A DNA stretch of 22,153 bases from Terfezia claveryi (GCA_015179025.1 WHUX01000501.1:1-22153); one strand, 5' to 3'; counted from the stretch's first letter, positions 9,252 through 18,924 are shown. Numbers and translations: made by a program. Notes: generated by a model not told the origin, from the letters alone.

Positions 9252-12200
9252 TCACCCTCTAACAACCTTCGCATTCCTCACCTTCTTCCTCCCCCCTCCC
9301 TCTCCCCTTCCCCCCCCTTCCGCATTAATCCCCCCAACCCAAACCTCCCACCTTGGCAATACACTCACTCCACTGACCTTCCTCCTCCTCTTCCTCCCGT
9401 TCCCTCTAGATATCGATCCGCCAAACACCCCCTCAACCAACTCCGCCCCTCTAGCCATCACCACCCCGACTGCCTTCCCCCCTCCCTTTCCCTTTCCCCC
9501 CTGCTCTATCCAAGACTGGGGCTCGTCAAATAGCGGCCTCGTCAACTCCCCCGTCGTCTCATTATCGACGAAAATCACAAGTTTTAATCGCGAGAGAGAG
9601 AGATGGGAAGGGATGGACTTGAGTTTATCGCTAAACTTGCATCCGCCCCCGCGGAGTAAGATGAGGACTTCTGTGTCGGGTGGGATGTCGGTTAGGACTG
9701 TGGGGGGGCAGGCGTGTGCGGGGGATTGTGAGGGATGAGTTGATGTTAAGGTATCTTGCGGAGGGATGTAGATGTTTCTGTAGTGGATGTGTGGCGGGGA
9801 TATGGGGGGGTATATTGGTTTCAAGGTCAACTTTGATTTTTGCTGATGTGATGGTGGGGTAGGGATCTCCCCTACCCCCGGGCCAGTGGCTATTAGTCCT
9901 GGAAAAACCTGGATCCGCGGCGGTGGTTTTGGTAGAGAACGATTTGCAGGCTCGAAAAATTTCTCGAATTCGCGCTGGAAGCTGTGGATTTGTTTGATGA
10001 GTTGGCTTGCGGTTTTCGCTGCAAACCCCAAGCCTTGATTCGAATCATCAGGTAGTTGGATTATGTTTTCCCTTTTCTTTTCCTGTTTCGGTTTTTGTTC
10101 CGCAGTGGGATGCGCAGAAAGGGATTCTTCTAGAGGAGGGCTGTCTCCTGAACCTAACTCTTCTGCTTCATATCTATCGATACTCCCATCGGCACCAGCT
10201 TTGCGATCTCCATCGAGGAACCTTTTCACTGACTCCTCCAGAAATCTATATCCCGATTCAAACTCAGCTACTGCATCCACTCTATTCTCAAGCCCATCTT
10301 CCCCACCATCCCCCGCTATTAACTCCTCCCCCTCCCCTTCCCCCTCCCCTTTCCACTCTACAACCACCTCCACTCCCCCTGCACCTCCCTCCTAACCCCA
10401 AAATGCCCAACCCCTCCCCCTCCTCCTCCCAAACCCCCACCACAAGACTCTCTGGGAAAACTACCTCCTCGTCGCGCCCCAACGGTACATAATTAACCTT
10501 CGTGATCCCCACAATTCCCGAATCTTCATCCACAACAAAACCAAGTCGGAGATCATCCATGTTGTTTATAAAGACGCCCTTGCCGCCAGGGAGGCGCTGG
10601 AAGTTCTTGTTTGGGCCGTGGGGGAATGTATTGAATAATGAAGGGGATGGTGAGGAGGGTGTAGATGTATGGGAGGAAGATAAGGAGGAAGAAGCTGGGA
10701 AGAGGAGGTCGAATGAGATCATAGATTGCTTTGGAATTGGGGCGCATGTTGGGTAAGGGGTGGCAAGCCTGGGGTCTAAGAGACGGGGCGGAGGAAGGAG
10801 CTGGGGTGGAATGGGGTGCGCACAAAGTGGAATGCGTGTGAGGTGGAGGGGTGAAGGGAGATGCCTCCAGGGGGGCGGTTGCGGGGGCGGTGGGGATTTT
10901 CACAGAGAGCTGGTTTCTCTGCGGGGGTGGTTGATGAGGGTGAGGATGGCGATGATGATGTTTGCTTCCTTCGCATCTTATGTATCGTCTTCTCCCGTTG
11001 CTGCGATTGATATATCCACTTTGGAATCACCATGGGATGACCCTCGGTGGTGAATACCCATGGACCTTCGTCCTTCCCCAGCCCACCACCATCACCATCA
11101 TCAAACAACAGAAACAAATACTGCAATGTCTCTCCAGGAAAAAGCTCTCCATTCTATCTGCCTTCCTCCCACCCATCCCCCTCCCTTCCATCCCCTCTGC
11201 TGTTTCCCGCCCCCCTTTTTCCCTTCCCATTTCCCTTCTTACCGGCCCCACAGACCTCACCCCTCCCCATACAGTACCGACATTATCCAATCCCGCCATC
11301 CACACCTCCCCCAACACCTCTGCTCCAGATCCCCCATCACCATCTCCCCCACCCTCCTATACCAACCCTCCCCCGTCGCCTCCACAGGAAATACGTACTC
11401 TCCACCATCTCCGGCCTCCCAGGCCACCAGCCCATCCCCCATCTACCTCCCCCAAACGGACATTCCATCTCTCTGGCGAAGCCGCATACCTACTCCACAG
11501 CGCCGTAGCGAGGAGATGTGCATCTTCGCTGCAGATACCTCGCCAGATAGCGCAAGTAAACCAGGGTAGAATGCGCTTAGGGAGTCGACCCAGGGGAGGA
11601 TTGTCGCACCAGTGGTGGGGTGGACAGGGAGGAAGTGTGGGGTGGGGTGTGGGTGGAGCATATGTCTATTAATCGCTTTTCGACTTACCTCCCAGACACC
11701 CCAGAACCAGTCGGGAGCAACCTTCCCCGTTTGACCTCCTGGTGAGGTTCATGCAAAAAACCCGGCTCTGGTGAGGGGAAAGAAAAATATACGCCTGACC
11801 GCATATTCTAGGAAGGAGTCTATCCCAGCTCCAAGGCTGCTGTAGTATTGACTCCACTGCACCCCGTTTTCCCCCGTGATATCGAGCTCCGCGCTGAGGA
11901 GGTTGATGTCGCTACGCATGGACCAGACGGAAGCGAAGGCGCGTTTGGAGACTTCTTCGAAGCGGCCGTCGGAGGTGAGGCGGGAGAGGAGGGTGAATTC
12001 GAGGAGGAGGGAGGCTGCGCCGGCGGGGCAGGTTGTCGGAGGGTGTCGGGGGGTTCGGAGCTGCGTAGATATTCCGAATCCGTATCCTTCGCATCCAAAA
12101 CTCTCTGCTCCAGAGGGGGTTCGTAGAACTCCGATTGATTAAAATACGCCCCCTCGTGCCTATACTCATAACCCCCCTCCCCTTGCCTACCCCCGCCCCA

Positions 12201-13246
12201 CGTGCATGAACGTTCTGCACCCCCCACCTCAAATTAACCCTCGGCCATGGCACCCCCCATCTCCCCGCCTGCCCAACTTCAAACGCGGGAAGTAACCTCT
12301 CTCCAAGATCATATGCTAAATCAAGCAACCACCCATCATACGCAAACTGTCCCTTAGTTCTCACCGCTCCACCACTCCGCCCAAACCAATCCCACTTCCC
12401 GCTAGTTATCTCGGCGGGAGAGAGCTGGAGTGATGCTGGCGCGGGGAGGAGGTGGCCACCGAATTCGCCGCTGGCAAAGAGGTGCGCAGATAATAAGCCC
12501 CCTAATATGCGGATGGTGGATTCGAAGACTTGTACTCGTACGTCTAAATCAAACCCCACCCCCTTGCGCCTCCTCCTCGCCCTCCTCCGGGGTTTATTTT
12601 CCCAATTGGTATCCCTACCGCGGGAGGCAGAATCTCATCGGGGTAGAAATGGGCACGGAGTTCCTCCGCTCCACGCCAAAAACGCAGTTTATCTTCGTCT
12701 GAGGTAGCGGAGAAGATGGCGAGGGTAGAAAGCGTGTCGATGAGAGTGAGGGAGTAGTTTCCGAGCACATCGTTCAGGCCGAGGTTTGTGGGTTGGGAAG
12801 GGGGTGTGCGATGCTGGGGGAGGCAGGTGAGGGGCTTAATCTACCCGGGGGTATTAGTAGGACAGCGAGGGGAGGAGATGCGGGGATAGGATGGACCTCA
12901 TCAGCGGGGAAGGCGTGCAGCATATAATTGTCCCAGCCGTGGTGGAACATGGCGCGGACTTCTTCCCTAGGGGAGAGTGGTGATTAGCTCATGTCCAGTC
13001 ACTCCGCCACGCCTTTAGATTTTTCGACCAATTTTGTCAAACTTCCGGAAGACACACAGAGAGAGAGAGAGAACCGTACCGAAGTTCCTTTACTCTCGCC
13101 TTTGTATATGGCTGTCCATCCCGCCTCGGACGACTCCATCGAGATCCGGGGCTCCATTCCGACGCGGTAACTCCCCCGACAAACACACCGTAGAAAAGTG
13201 CGATACCCAACAGTGATATCCATAGCAGACGTGGCCTTATAGACAT
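9252..13246 (-). CDS. MNL1: EDEM/Mnl1-family alpha-mannosidase (GH47) with C-terminal PA-like domain, frameshifted as read
   Basis: The family trims mannose from misfolded ER glycoproteins so that they are sent to ER-associated degradation, working with a protein disulfide isomerase. I chose ATG 13246-13244 because a signal peptide follows ([20 protein letters not shown]). GH47 motifs in order: [21 protein letters not shown] (12774), [11 protein letters not shown] (about 12310), [24 protein letters not shown] (about 11830), [22 protein letters not shown] (about 11410), DRMESFFL (about 11155) and TTEGHP (about 11050). Catalytic acidic residues and the Ca-binding Thr are kept, as are two Cys (IKPLTC and RCGW) equivalent to the reported yeast Htm1 disulfide. 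A 373-codon distal frame has [13 protein letters not shown], typical of a PA domain, and ends WEVWVGGIN near the stop at 9252. Clear introns: 12967-13079, 12841-12896 and 11739-11792; possible 12563-12618. At least five single-base frameshifts lie between 11546 and 11133, with others likely near 12175, 12045, 10750 and 10375. Confidence 0.9.
11739..11792 (-). other. Intron within the GH47 domain
   Basis: 54 nt, donor GTATAT, acceptor CACCAG. Splicing in phase 1 removes an in-frame TGA and joins EYAVR to [16 protein letters not shown], keeping the AGIDSF and WVDS exons in one frame. Confidence 0.7.
12841..12896 (-). other. Intron 2 of the EDEM-like gene
   Basis: 56 nt, donor GTCCAT, branch CTACTAAT, acceptor GGGTAG. 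Joins FPADE to IKPLTC, matching the family. Confidence 0.85.
12967..13079 (-). other. Intron 1 of the EDEM-like gene
   Basis: Donor GTACGG, branch-like GCTAATC, acceptor CCCTAG. Splicing joins KELR to [14 protein letters not shown], the exact family continuity. A (GA)n run, GAGAGAGAGAGA, lies close to the donor. Confidence 0.85.
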
Positions 13247-13446
13247 GCTTCTCTGCAGCTGCCTGGCGCTCCTTCTCCTCCCCCGCCTCCTCCTGCCGTG
13301 GGGGTGCGGAAGAACGTATACGTTGGAGCCCCATAGAGTACTCGGCGAAGCAGCGTCCATTTGTATCTATCTGTCGCTCGCCGTTACAGCTCCACCGTTC
13401 TCGCCGTGCACCGAACAACTTGTACCCGGGGCTCGCTCGCAGCACT

Positions 13447-13475
13447 CGGCGTTTGTTGTTGTTGTATTTGATGTT
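13447..13475. repeat. (GTT)n-like low-complexity tract
   Basis: Interrupted GTT/TTG run, reading CGTTTGTTGTTGTTGT and continuing as TGATGTTGTTGG, in the presumed 5' region of the EDEM-like gene. Confidence 0.6.
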
Positions 13476-13561
13476 GTTGGATTGGAGTTGCCAGTTTGTA
13501 GTTAAGGGTAGTTAAGGCGGTGGGGGATAAGGGATACGCAGGAGAGGGGTAGATGTGGGCA

Positions 13562-13835
13562 CTCGGCAGTACGTATACACATAGACACGCATACGTAGAC
13601 AGCTGTAGATATGGTATACAGAGACAGATGTACAGAGATACATATACATAGACAGGTATACACATTAGATAGGTATACACATAGATATAGACAGGTATAC
13701 ATAGACAGGACATAGGAATATAGAGATAGGTATTCAGAGATAGGTTTACAGAGACAGGTATAAATAGACAGGCATAAATAGACAGGCATAAATAGACAGG
13801 TATGTATACAGCATAGAGACATAGGTATACTCATG
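13562..13835. repeat. Degenerate minisatellite (TACATAGACAGGTATA-type units)
   Basis: Many imperfect units of 10-16 bp such as CATAGACAGGTATACA, GAGACAGGTATA and AAATAGACAGGCATA, purine-rich on the plus strand. The ORF-like reading on the minus strand (Cys/Leu/Tyr-rich, e.g. VYLCLSIYTCLC) is simply the repeat translated. It lies about 320 bp upstream of the EDEM start and could affect its promoter, but nothing shows this directly. Confidence 0.8.
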
Positions 13836-13839
13836 ATTA

Positions 13840-14400
13840 AATACTGTATTGATCATGTGGTACGTTTAACGTGATTTTGTTTCTCTTGTCGAACGTGAGT
13901 AAACAGATAACACATCGAATTCACCCCCAGGACACATCTTGAGAAAAGTACTTTCATGCACACCACTTTGGGCTATCTTCAGGAAATCAACTTCGCTCGC
14001 CTGTAGGTAGGAATATTGTAATCTCGCATATAGAAAGTTGCCAATATGCGGTAACAGGAGGGAAAGTTTCTGTGTGGATGGATTGGACATATAAGCGGAC
14101 CGCACTCGTGTACACCAGAGTTTCTCCTAGAACCATAGAGTACGAGATCAATATCTCATGCAATACAAGTTACTTTCACGATTCCCTCCGTTCAAAAAGT
14201 GCCACAATAAGCATAAATAGATTTCCGGATTCCAGCTACATACAAGTACAACGCGGCCGGTAACGATTTTTTATTTTTTTCTGACGACTATACGTCTATG
14301 GTGCCTAAGGCTATTGGACGGCCCCGTTCCCTCAGCTTAATAGGGTCGGTACATCTGTGGAACAACGGACTGCATGAACGCCCTGCCTCCCGAGCCAAAG
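13840..14400. other. No gene recognised
   Basis: Region between the minisatellite and the plus-strand coding fragment. No motif, RNA gene or repeat from this window was found. Confidence 0.4.
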
Positions 14401-14408
14401 AGATTAAT

Positions 14409-14776
14409 ATAACCAAAATAACCCGTTCCTCCGCCGCTACGCCTTCCCCTTGCATGAAATAACCTCCGCCGCCACACCCCTTTCCGGTCCCCTCAGGCTA
14501 GATCGAAGCTCGAGAAGAACGTCTCGACGAGGTCTACCGCATATTCCTCCCCTCCGTCCTTCACCCTCTTCCCCGCATCCATCTCTTCCCAATTGCTCCA
14601 CCTCCTACCAATCTCCTCCCCCCCGTACGCATACTAGGGCTACGTGCCTGCCAGTTTCCACATATCTGGCCTGTAATGATTACAGCCTTCAGAGGATCCC
14701 TATGGCAATCTCCAATCCGCGACGGCGCCAGCAGCGGCTTATTCAAACGATCCAGAGTGCTGGTTATAATGTGGAA
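14409..14776 (+). pseudogene. Unidentified coding-like fragment, C-terminal
   Basis: Two plus-strand frames look like one protein. NPFLRRYAFPLHEITSAATP followed by LSGPLRLDRSS (from about 14431) passes into REERLDEVYRIFLPSV (from about 14511), then HPLPRIHLFPIAPPPTNLLP, PVRILGLRACQFPHIWPVMI and TAFRGSLW. The second part has C/T-rich third positions like the EDEM exons and very protein-like composition. The frame changes near 14505 with no clear intron. It runs convergently into, and overlaps by some tens of bases, the 3' end of the Crinkler-like gene. I do not recognise the family. Confidence 0.5.
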
Positions 14777-17262
14777 CATTGTTTGATATATCTAGCTCCT
14801 CCCTTCTACACTTGATCCAAGAGCGTACCTCCTTTGGGCCCTTGCCACCTTCAGACGCTCGCCCACCATATGATTGAATGTCATCAAGGAGACATATCTG
14901 CGCTCGTAGGCAGGGTGCACAATACTCCTTTTCCCCCGGGGTGACTATCCTCTCTGGGACCTCCTCCCAGTCCTCTGACAGATCCCCGCTGACGGCCTGT
15001 ACGAAAAAGATAGTCTTATCAGACGCCATCAATTCCTCCCAGCCCTGCCACGAGCGCATGAAGGCTCCTTCCGAGTCACTATGACTGTCTGAGGTTGTCA
15101 CTTGAATCCCAACAACGACCGCTTCCGACCCGCTTTTTGGGGCGAACCGCCAGGATTGCGTCCGCCGCGTAGTTGTACGTGGTGGGAATGTAAATCATGG
15201 CCTTTTTATTCCGTTGAGGCGCATCATTCGGAAGGAGGCCGCTGAACTTTTGTAGGTCAAGGGCTTTATCAAACTCTGGGCCAGCACAACCCTCTCAACA
15301 AGAAGTCCAAGCACAACCGAGTTATCTCCTGCGTGTGCTATCCTGTTGATCCATGGTCCTTCTCTAAATTCGGTCAGATTTTGAAGTTGGCGCAATCTTG
15401 CAGCTCCAACTGTGCATGCCAAATCGCAAGTTGTTCTACCCACATATACCCCATCTTTCGCTCTCTGTCGGAAGAAAAAGCGGCCATCCAGGTGACCACA
15501 CCCCGATTCCGTCAAAGGGCTTTCGAAGATGCAGGCCTCCCAATCCCGCTGAAAACTAAATTGGCGATCTTGTTAGTAATCGAACTGTCTAGACCTATAG
15601 CAGGGCAAAGGTTCTAGATACCTTGTCCTGGCACCATCATTGCCAAAGCCAGAAAACTCTTCGAATTTAGCCGATGCGTATCTATTTATGGCTCCAACCA
15701 GCTTCACCACCTCCGGTAACTCCAACAGCCTCGCATGCACTACTTGTACCAATTGAAGCCTGTCTCTCAAGATCCAGGTTTGCAAGAATGTGCTCCAGTC
15801 CCCGGAGGAGAAGCGGCATGCGCCCTGTCAAACATTCCAAGGCCTCCTTTTGAGTGGGGTCGAACTGAAGGTGTTGGAGGTGCCCATATGTGCTGTCCTG
15901 CCGCCTCCACCATGCTGTCATCTCAAATTAAGGCATGGTCAGAGGACTCACATCTAATGCCATGTTGAATAGGGGTGGAGAAACTCACATCATCAAGGCC
16001 CGGATATAAATTGATTCGAGATTCAGATGTGGCCCTTATTTGATCATGCTTTGAGTTGGCTGAGTAACTCTCCAGCTTCATGTTTTGAGCAGAGGCCATC
16101 TAGCAACCTGAGGGTTTACATTTTCTTGCTCACCTGATCATACTCACCGTCATCCAGTGCGTTTGCCACCCAAAGTATGGGTCTTTTCACCCGTGCCGCA
16201 AGATTACAGAACATTATCATCCTCCATACCAGGTCCTCCAGTGTACGTCCCTTCTCAAAGAAATACTGGACGAGCTCCTTGACTCTCACCCTAAGACTGG
16301 GTCCTGGGTAGAAGGCCGAATATAACGACGGTAGCGGGAGGCTCGCACAGTAGCAGCTCATAACAATCTGGGAGATAATCGACTCTCACCCCTTCCCGCT
16401 GCAATTGACAGACTAACCCCGCAAGCAAGTAGGACTTCCCAGCCCCCAAAGTCCCTTGGAGATGTAGCCTATTGTTTTGCATTGCATTCATTGTCTTGAC
16501 GTGCTCATATATGGGTTTCCAAGCTGTACGCCCACAGAAACGGAATACATTCTCCTAACCCTCAAGCAGGAAGCGCTTTGGTATTACTCCAGCGTATGGA
16601 AATGGTAACAATATACACTGTTTGGCATCTGCAAATTGCTCCAATCTAACGTCCAGTGACTTTATCTGGACTTTGGAGAGTCAGCACGTCCTTTGCAAAA
16701 CAAAACCTCAGGAAACGAAAGACATACCCGCTAGACTACTTGCAGCTGCTAGCTCCTCCACCGACTGCAAAATCCCTTTCATGATAAGCGCTTCACCTGA
16801 TGCCTGAGCAACATGTATGCCGATGCCCAAGTCCCCAACTACACGTGGTTTCTTGCTTTTTGAATCTAGGCTCTGAATTGGGGAGCTGGACCTCGGGCGT
16901 TTCCTCGGGCTCGCTAGAGACATGAGGAGCGTTTCATGTCGTTGCTAACATATCCAATCGCACTGCTACTCCTACTGGAACCACTCGTGCAATATGATCA
17001 GAGAACCATTTGCTAACCAAATCCAGAAAACTGGGCCCATCAATCCTGGCATCAAGAAAAGCTTTGATGGTTCCCTCATGCGTGCTGAGGGGAGGTGGTG
17101 TAATAGATGTGAGCCACTTGTAGAGATCCCCACTCTCCCAGGTTCATACAACCTCTTCTGTTGGTAGACCTTCTGCAGCTGGATTACCAGTTGAACTGCT
17201 GCTGCCCTGCTTCCCCACTGGCCACACTATCTATCAGTTTTGAAGTCACACTTGAAGACATT
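14739..17262 (-). pseudogene. SAM-like domain plus Crinkler (CRN)-type P-loop NTPase, with exons visible and several lesions
   Basis: Minus strand, 5' to 3'. A SAM-like segment (about 17143-16937): WESGDLYKWLTSITPP...AFLDARIDGPSFLDLV...VAVRLDML. A basic NLS-like stretch: PRKRPRSSSP...SKSKKPR (about 16910-16840). An intron 16671-16727 (GTATGT, CTGAC branch). Then LLPFPYAGVIPKRFLLEG, GRTAWKPIYEHV and Walker A GTLGAGKSYLLAGL (about 16450) with VDYLPDCYELL. Then ILWVANALDD (Walker B/sensor-like; Crinklers have DQxNALD), SRINLYPGLDD, an intron with CTGAC branch (about 15920-15990), MTAWWRR, GRMPLLLRGLEH, AINRYASAKFEEF, and IPTTYNYAADAIL. The last part is GIQVTTSDSHSDSEGAFMRS, the usual CRN C-terminal nuclease-like region, with the stop at 14739. 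Lesions: TGA before the SAM-like part, TAG at 16555-16557, and frameshifts near 16410, 15205 and 15140. CRN proteins are nuclear effectors or conflict proteins in other eukaryotes; a role here is inference. Confidence 0.75.
16671..16727 (-). other. Intron in the Crinkler-like gene
   Basis: 57 nt, donor GTATGT, branch TGCTGAC, acceptor CCAAAG. Splicing joins SSLAG to VQIKSLDVRLEQF and removes two TGA codons, keeping the frame of the NTPase domain. Confidence 0.7.
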
Positions 17263-17264
17263 CT

Positions 17265-17450
17265 ACCGTTATTGAATTAAGATAGTTGATCCTAATTATG
17301 AGCCTCCGAGTTGCGTAAGGTGTTACGTTAAGGTATCAACGTAGGTTGAGACTTTGGATATGAGAAGGAGGTGGGACCGAAAAGGAGTAATTGAGTTATT
17401 TGAAAAAGAAAAAAATGAGAAGGACGAAGTGAAACGAGGGTGTGGTGTAG
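17265..17450. other. Upstream region of the Crinkler-like gene, no gene recognised
   Basis: A-rich sequence 5' of the Crinkler-like start on the minus strand. It could hold the promoter, but no clear element is seen. Confidence 0.3.
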
Positions 17451-17595
17451 GCTGTGCCAACCAGACTAGGTGGGGTCTTAGTAGCAAATGCGAAGCTATG
17501 CGAACGACTAGAGGCTTGGTATGAGACTAGCATAAATACACAAGCTAATAGGTAACTTTAAGGCATGAGTCAGCATTGTAGCCCTACACTATCAC

Positions 17596-17609
17596 GTGCC
17601 AACCAGACT
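17596..17609. repeat. Copy of the GTGCCAACCAGACT motif
   Basis: Exact 14-bp copy in direct orientation, 143 bp after the first. Confidence 0.7.
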
Positions 17610-17787
17610 ATAACGTTTATGGAGGGTGTTGTTGTTGGAGCAGCACGTGGTTATCACATTGGGCTTGGCAGGCTACGGTGTACAATCTCGGACTGAGAAT
17701 CCAAGCTGGAGAATGAAGGATCGTGAGACAGAACAATCAACGAATAAAGGGGCTCACCATCTTATACTTAAGCTGTGAGCCCACAGC

Positions 17788-17802
17788 TGTGCCAACCAGA
17801 CT
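17788..17802. repeat. Copy of the TGTGCCAACCAGACT motif
   Basis: Exact 15-bp direct copy; with 18119-18133 it forms a second possible TIR pair of 346 bp. Confidence 0.7.
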
Positions 17803-18139
17803 CCGGATATGTAGTCTCGTACCCGGAAGTCATTAGTAAACCGAGGGGACATACGAAATGTTGTGAATGTGTTACATACGCATATATGACCCTGGACGGT
17901 AATATCAATCAGACAGTTGTGATAGGTTAGTTACGACAGGATGTAATGTGTGGGATATACTCTCGCTTGCCACTCGCCCCTGGGTGCTGACCGAGTGATG
18001 AAATGGCGAAGGTTATTTTGCAAACACCTGCATTTCCACTTGATGATATGTACACGTGAATATACATGAATTGAAAACTGTGAAAGGATGAGATATCCCC
18101 TTTTATAAACAGCTTCCTAGTCTGGTTGGCACAACACCC

Positions 18140-18520
18140 TACGTAGTAGGACAGCTTCCTTAAGGTTATCCATCCTACAAGAGTTAAGTCTCGACTTTGG
18201 CACAACTCCGTCCACCTACCTAGTGCCAAGCCCGCTATGCACACTCACGCTACATAAGTAGCTATGTACCTCCACTCTTAGAAACGAGCGTGTAACCGCG
18301 CCAAGGCATCTCTGGAAGCTCTAGACTGCAAGTGGTTGGCACAAGCCCCTCGAAAGAAGGGTCGCATAATATGGCAACATCACAAATTCCCTCAGTAGCA
18401 GCAAATGTTGGTGACGGAAAATTCGCTTGCCATGCCAATGCATAATTATGTGTCGGATCAGAGGAAATGTAGATTATGTTTAATAAACATCGACCGATAA
18501 AGAAGGGTATGAAACAAACC
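18140..18520. other. No gene recognised
   Basis: It contains the partial, reversed motif copy at about 18334-18344. Open frames here show no recognisable motif. Confidence 0.4.
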
Positions 18521-18524
18521 ATAC

Positions 18525-18551
18525 GCAGTGTACCGTACGTACGTACACTGC
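18525..18551. other. Perfect 9-bp stem hairpin with palindromic loop
   Basis: GCAGTGTAC (18525-18533) pairs with GTACACTGC (18543-18551) across CGTACGTAC. It lies about 40-90 bp outside the left LTR-like repeat of the copia element. Confidence 0.7.
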
Positions 18552-18589
18552 AACCTCAAAGATTACCGCGAAGCCAACATCCGGTCCCT

Positions 18590-18924
18590 AAGCCCGGGCA
18601 TGTAGGATATATAACAAAATATATGTGTGGAATATTTGTTAGGCAGCGGAAATGGTGCTAGCGAGCAACACGGGTGCAGAGCGAATCTATAACAAGATGC
18701 CTACTTTAGCGGATAGTAATACGCGGAGTGGACAATAGAGCGCAGAGTGCACTTAGGTAGAGGTGAACGATGCGGAGTGAAGACTTGCTTGATTCTTAGG
18801 AAAATACAGGTCCGGAGCGTTTGTCTATATACATGAAATAGAGGGTAAGACAATGCGCAGGGATTTGTTATTCGGCTAATCAGCAGCAAGAGAATACAAG
18901 ATTGCGGATAGCAGTGACTCAACC
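18590..18924 (-). repeat. Left LTR-like repeat of the copia element
   Basis: Shares with 21119-21461 a collinear series of blocks: TGTTAGGC, CGGGTGCAGAGCG, AGCGGAT.GTAAT, GGGTAAGACAATG, AAGAGAATACA and GCAGTGACTCAACC. The core is about 18637-18924. Similarity seems to extend to about 18590 (AAGCCCGGGC against AAGCCGGGC), which in the right copy lies on the internal, primer-site side. The copies differ by many substitutions and small indels, so the insertion is old. Confidence 0.7.

Larger units (their letters stand above)
17453..18133. mobile_element. Putative 681-bp MITE-like element bounded by 18-bp perfect inverted repeats
   Basis: TGTGCCAACCAGACTAGG (17453-17470) is the exact reverse complement of 18116-18133. 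The inner 14-15 bp also occur at 17596-17609 and 17788-17802 in direct orientation, and partially (GGTTGGCACAA) at about 18334-18344 in reverse. No coding region is recognised inside, so this would be non-autonomous or a nest of related short elements. No target duplication is obvious. Confidence 0.5.

Noticed and set aside
9199..11672. Long proline/serine-rich plus-strand frames (for example 9199-9738, 10007-10492, 10962-11672)
   Set aside because: They are antisense to the EDEM-like exons. Their composition is the complement of the G-rich coding strand, and they show no motifs.
11661..11684. A perfect GTAAGT donor in the EDEM-like gene followed by ATTAATAG
   Set aside because: It would give a 23-nt intron, and the unspliced frame ([13 protein letters not shown]) matches the family.
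13244..13360. An upstream in-frame ATG (13360) for the EDEM-like gene
   Set aside because: It would place 38 Arg-rich residues ahead of a good signal peptide; the ATG at 13246 fits an ER protein better.
13384..13834. Minus-strand Cys/Leu/Tyr-rich frames resembling membrane proteins
   Set aside because: They are translations of the minisatellite at 13562-13835, so the apparent pattern comes from the repeat.
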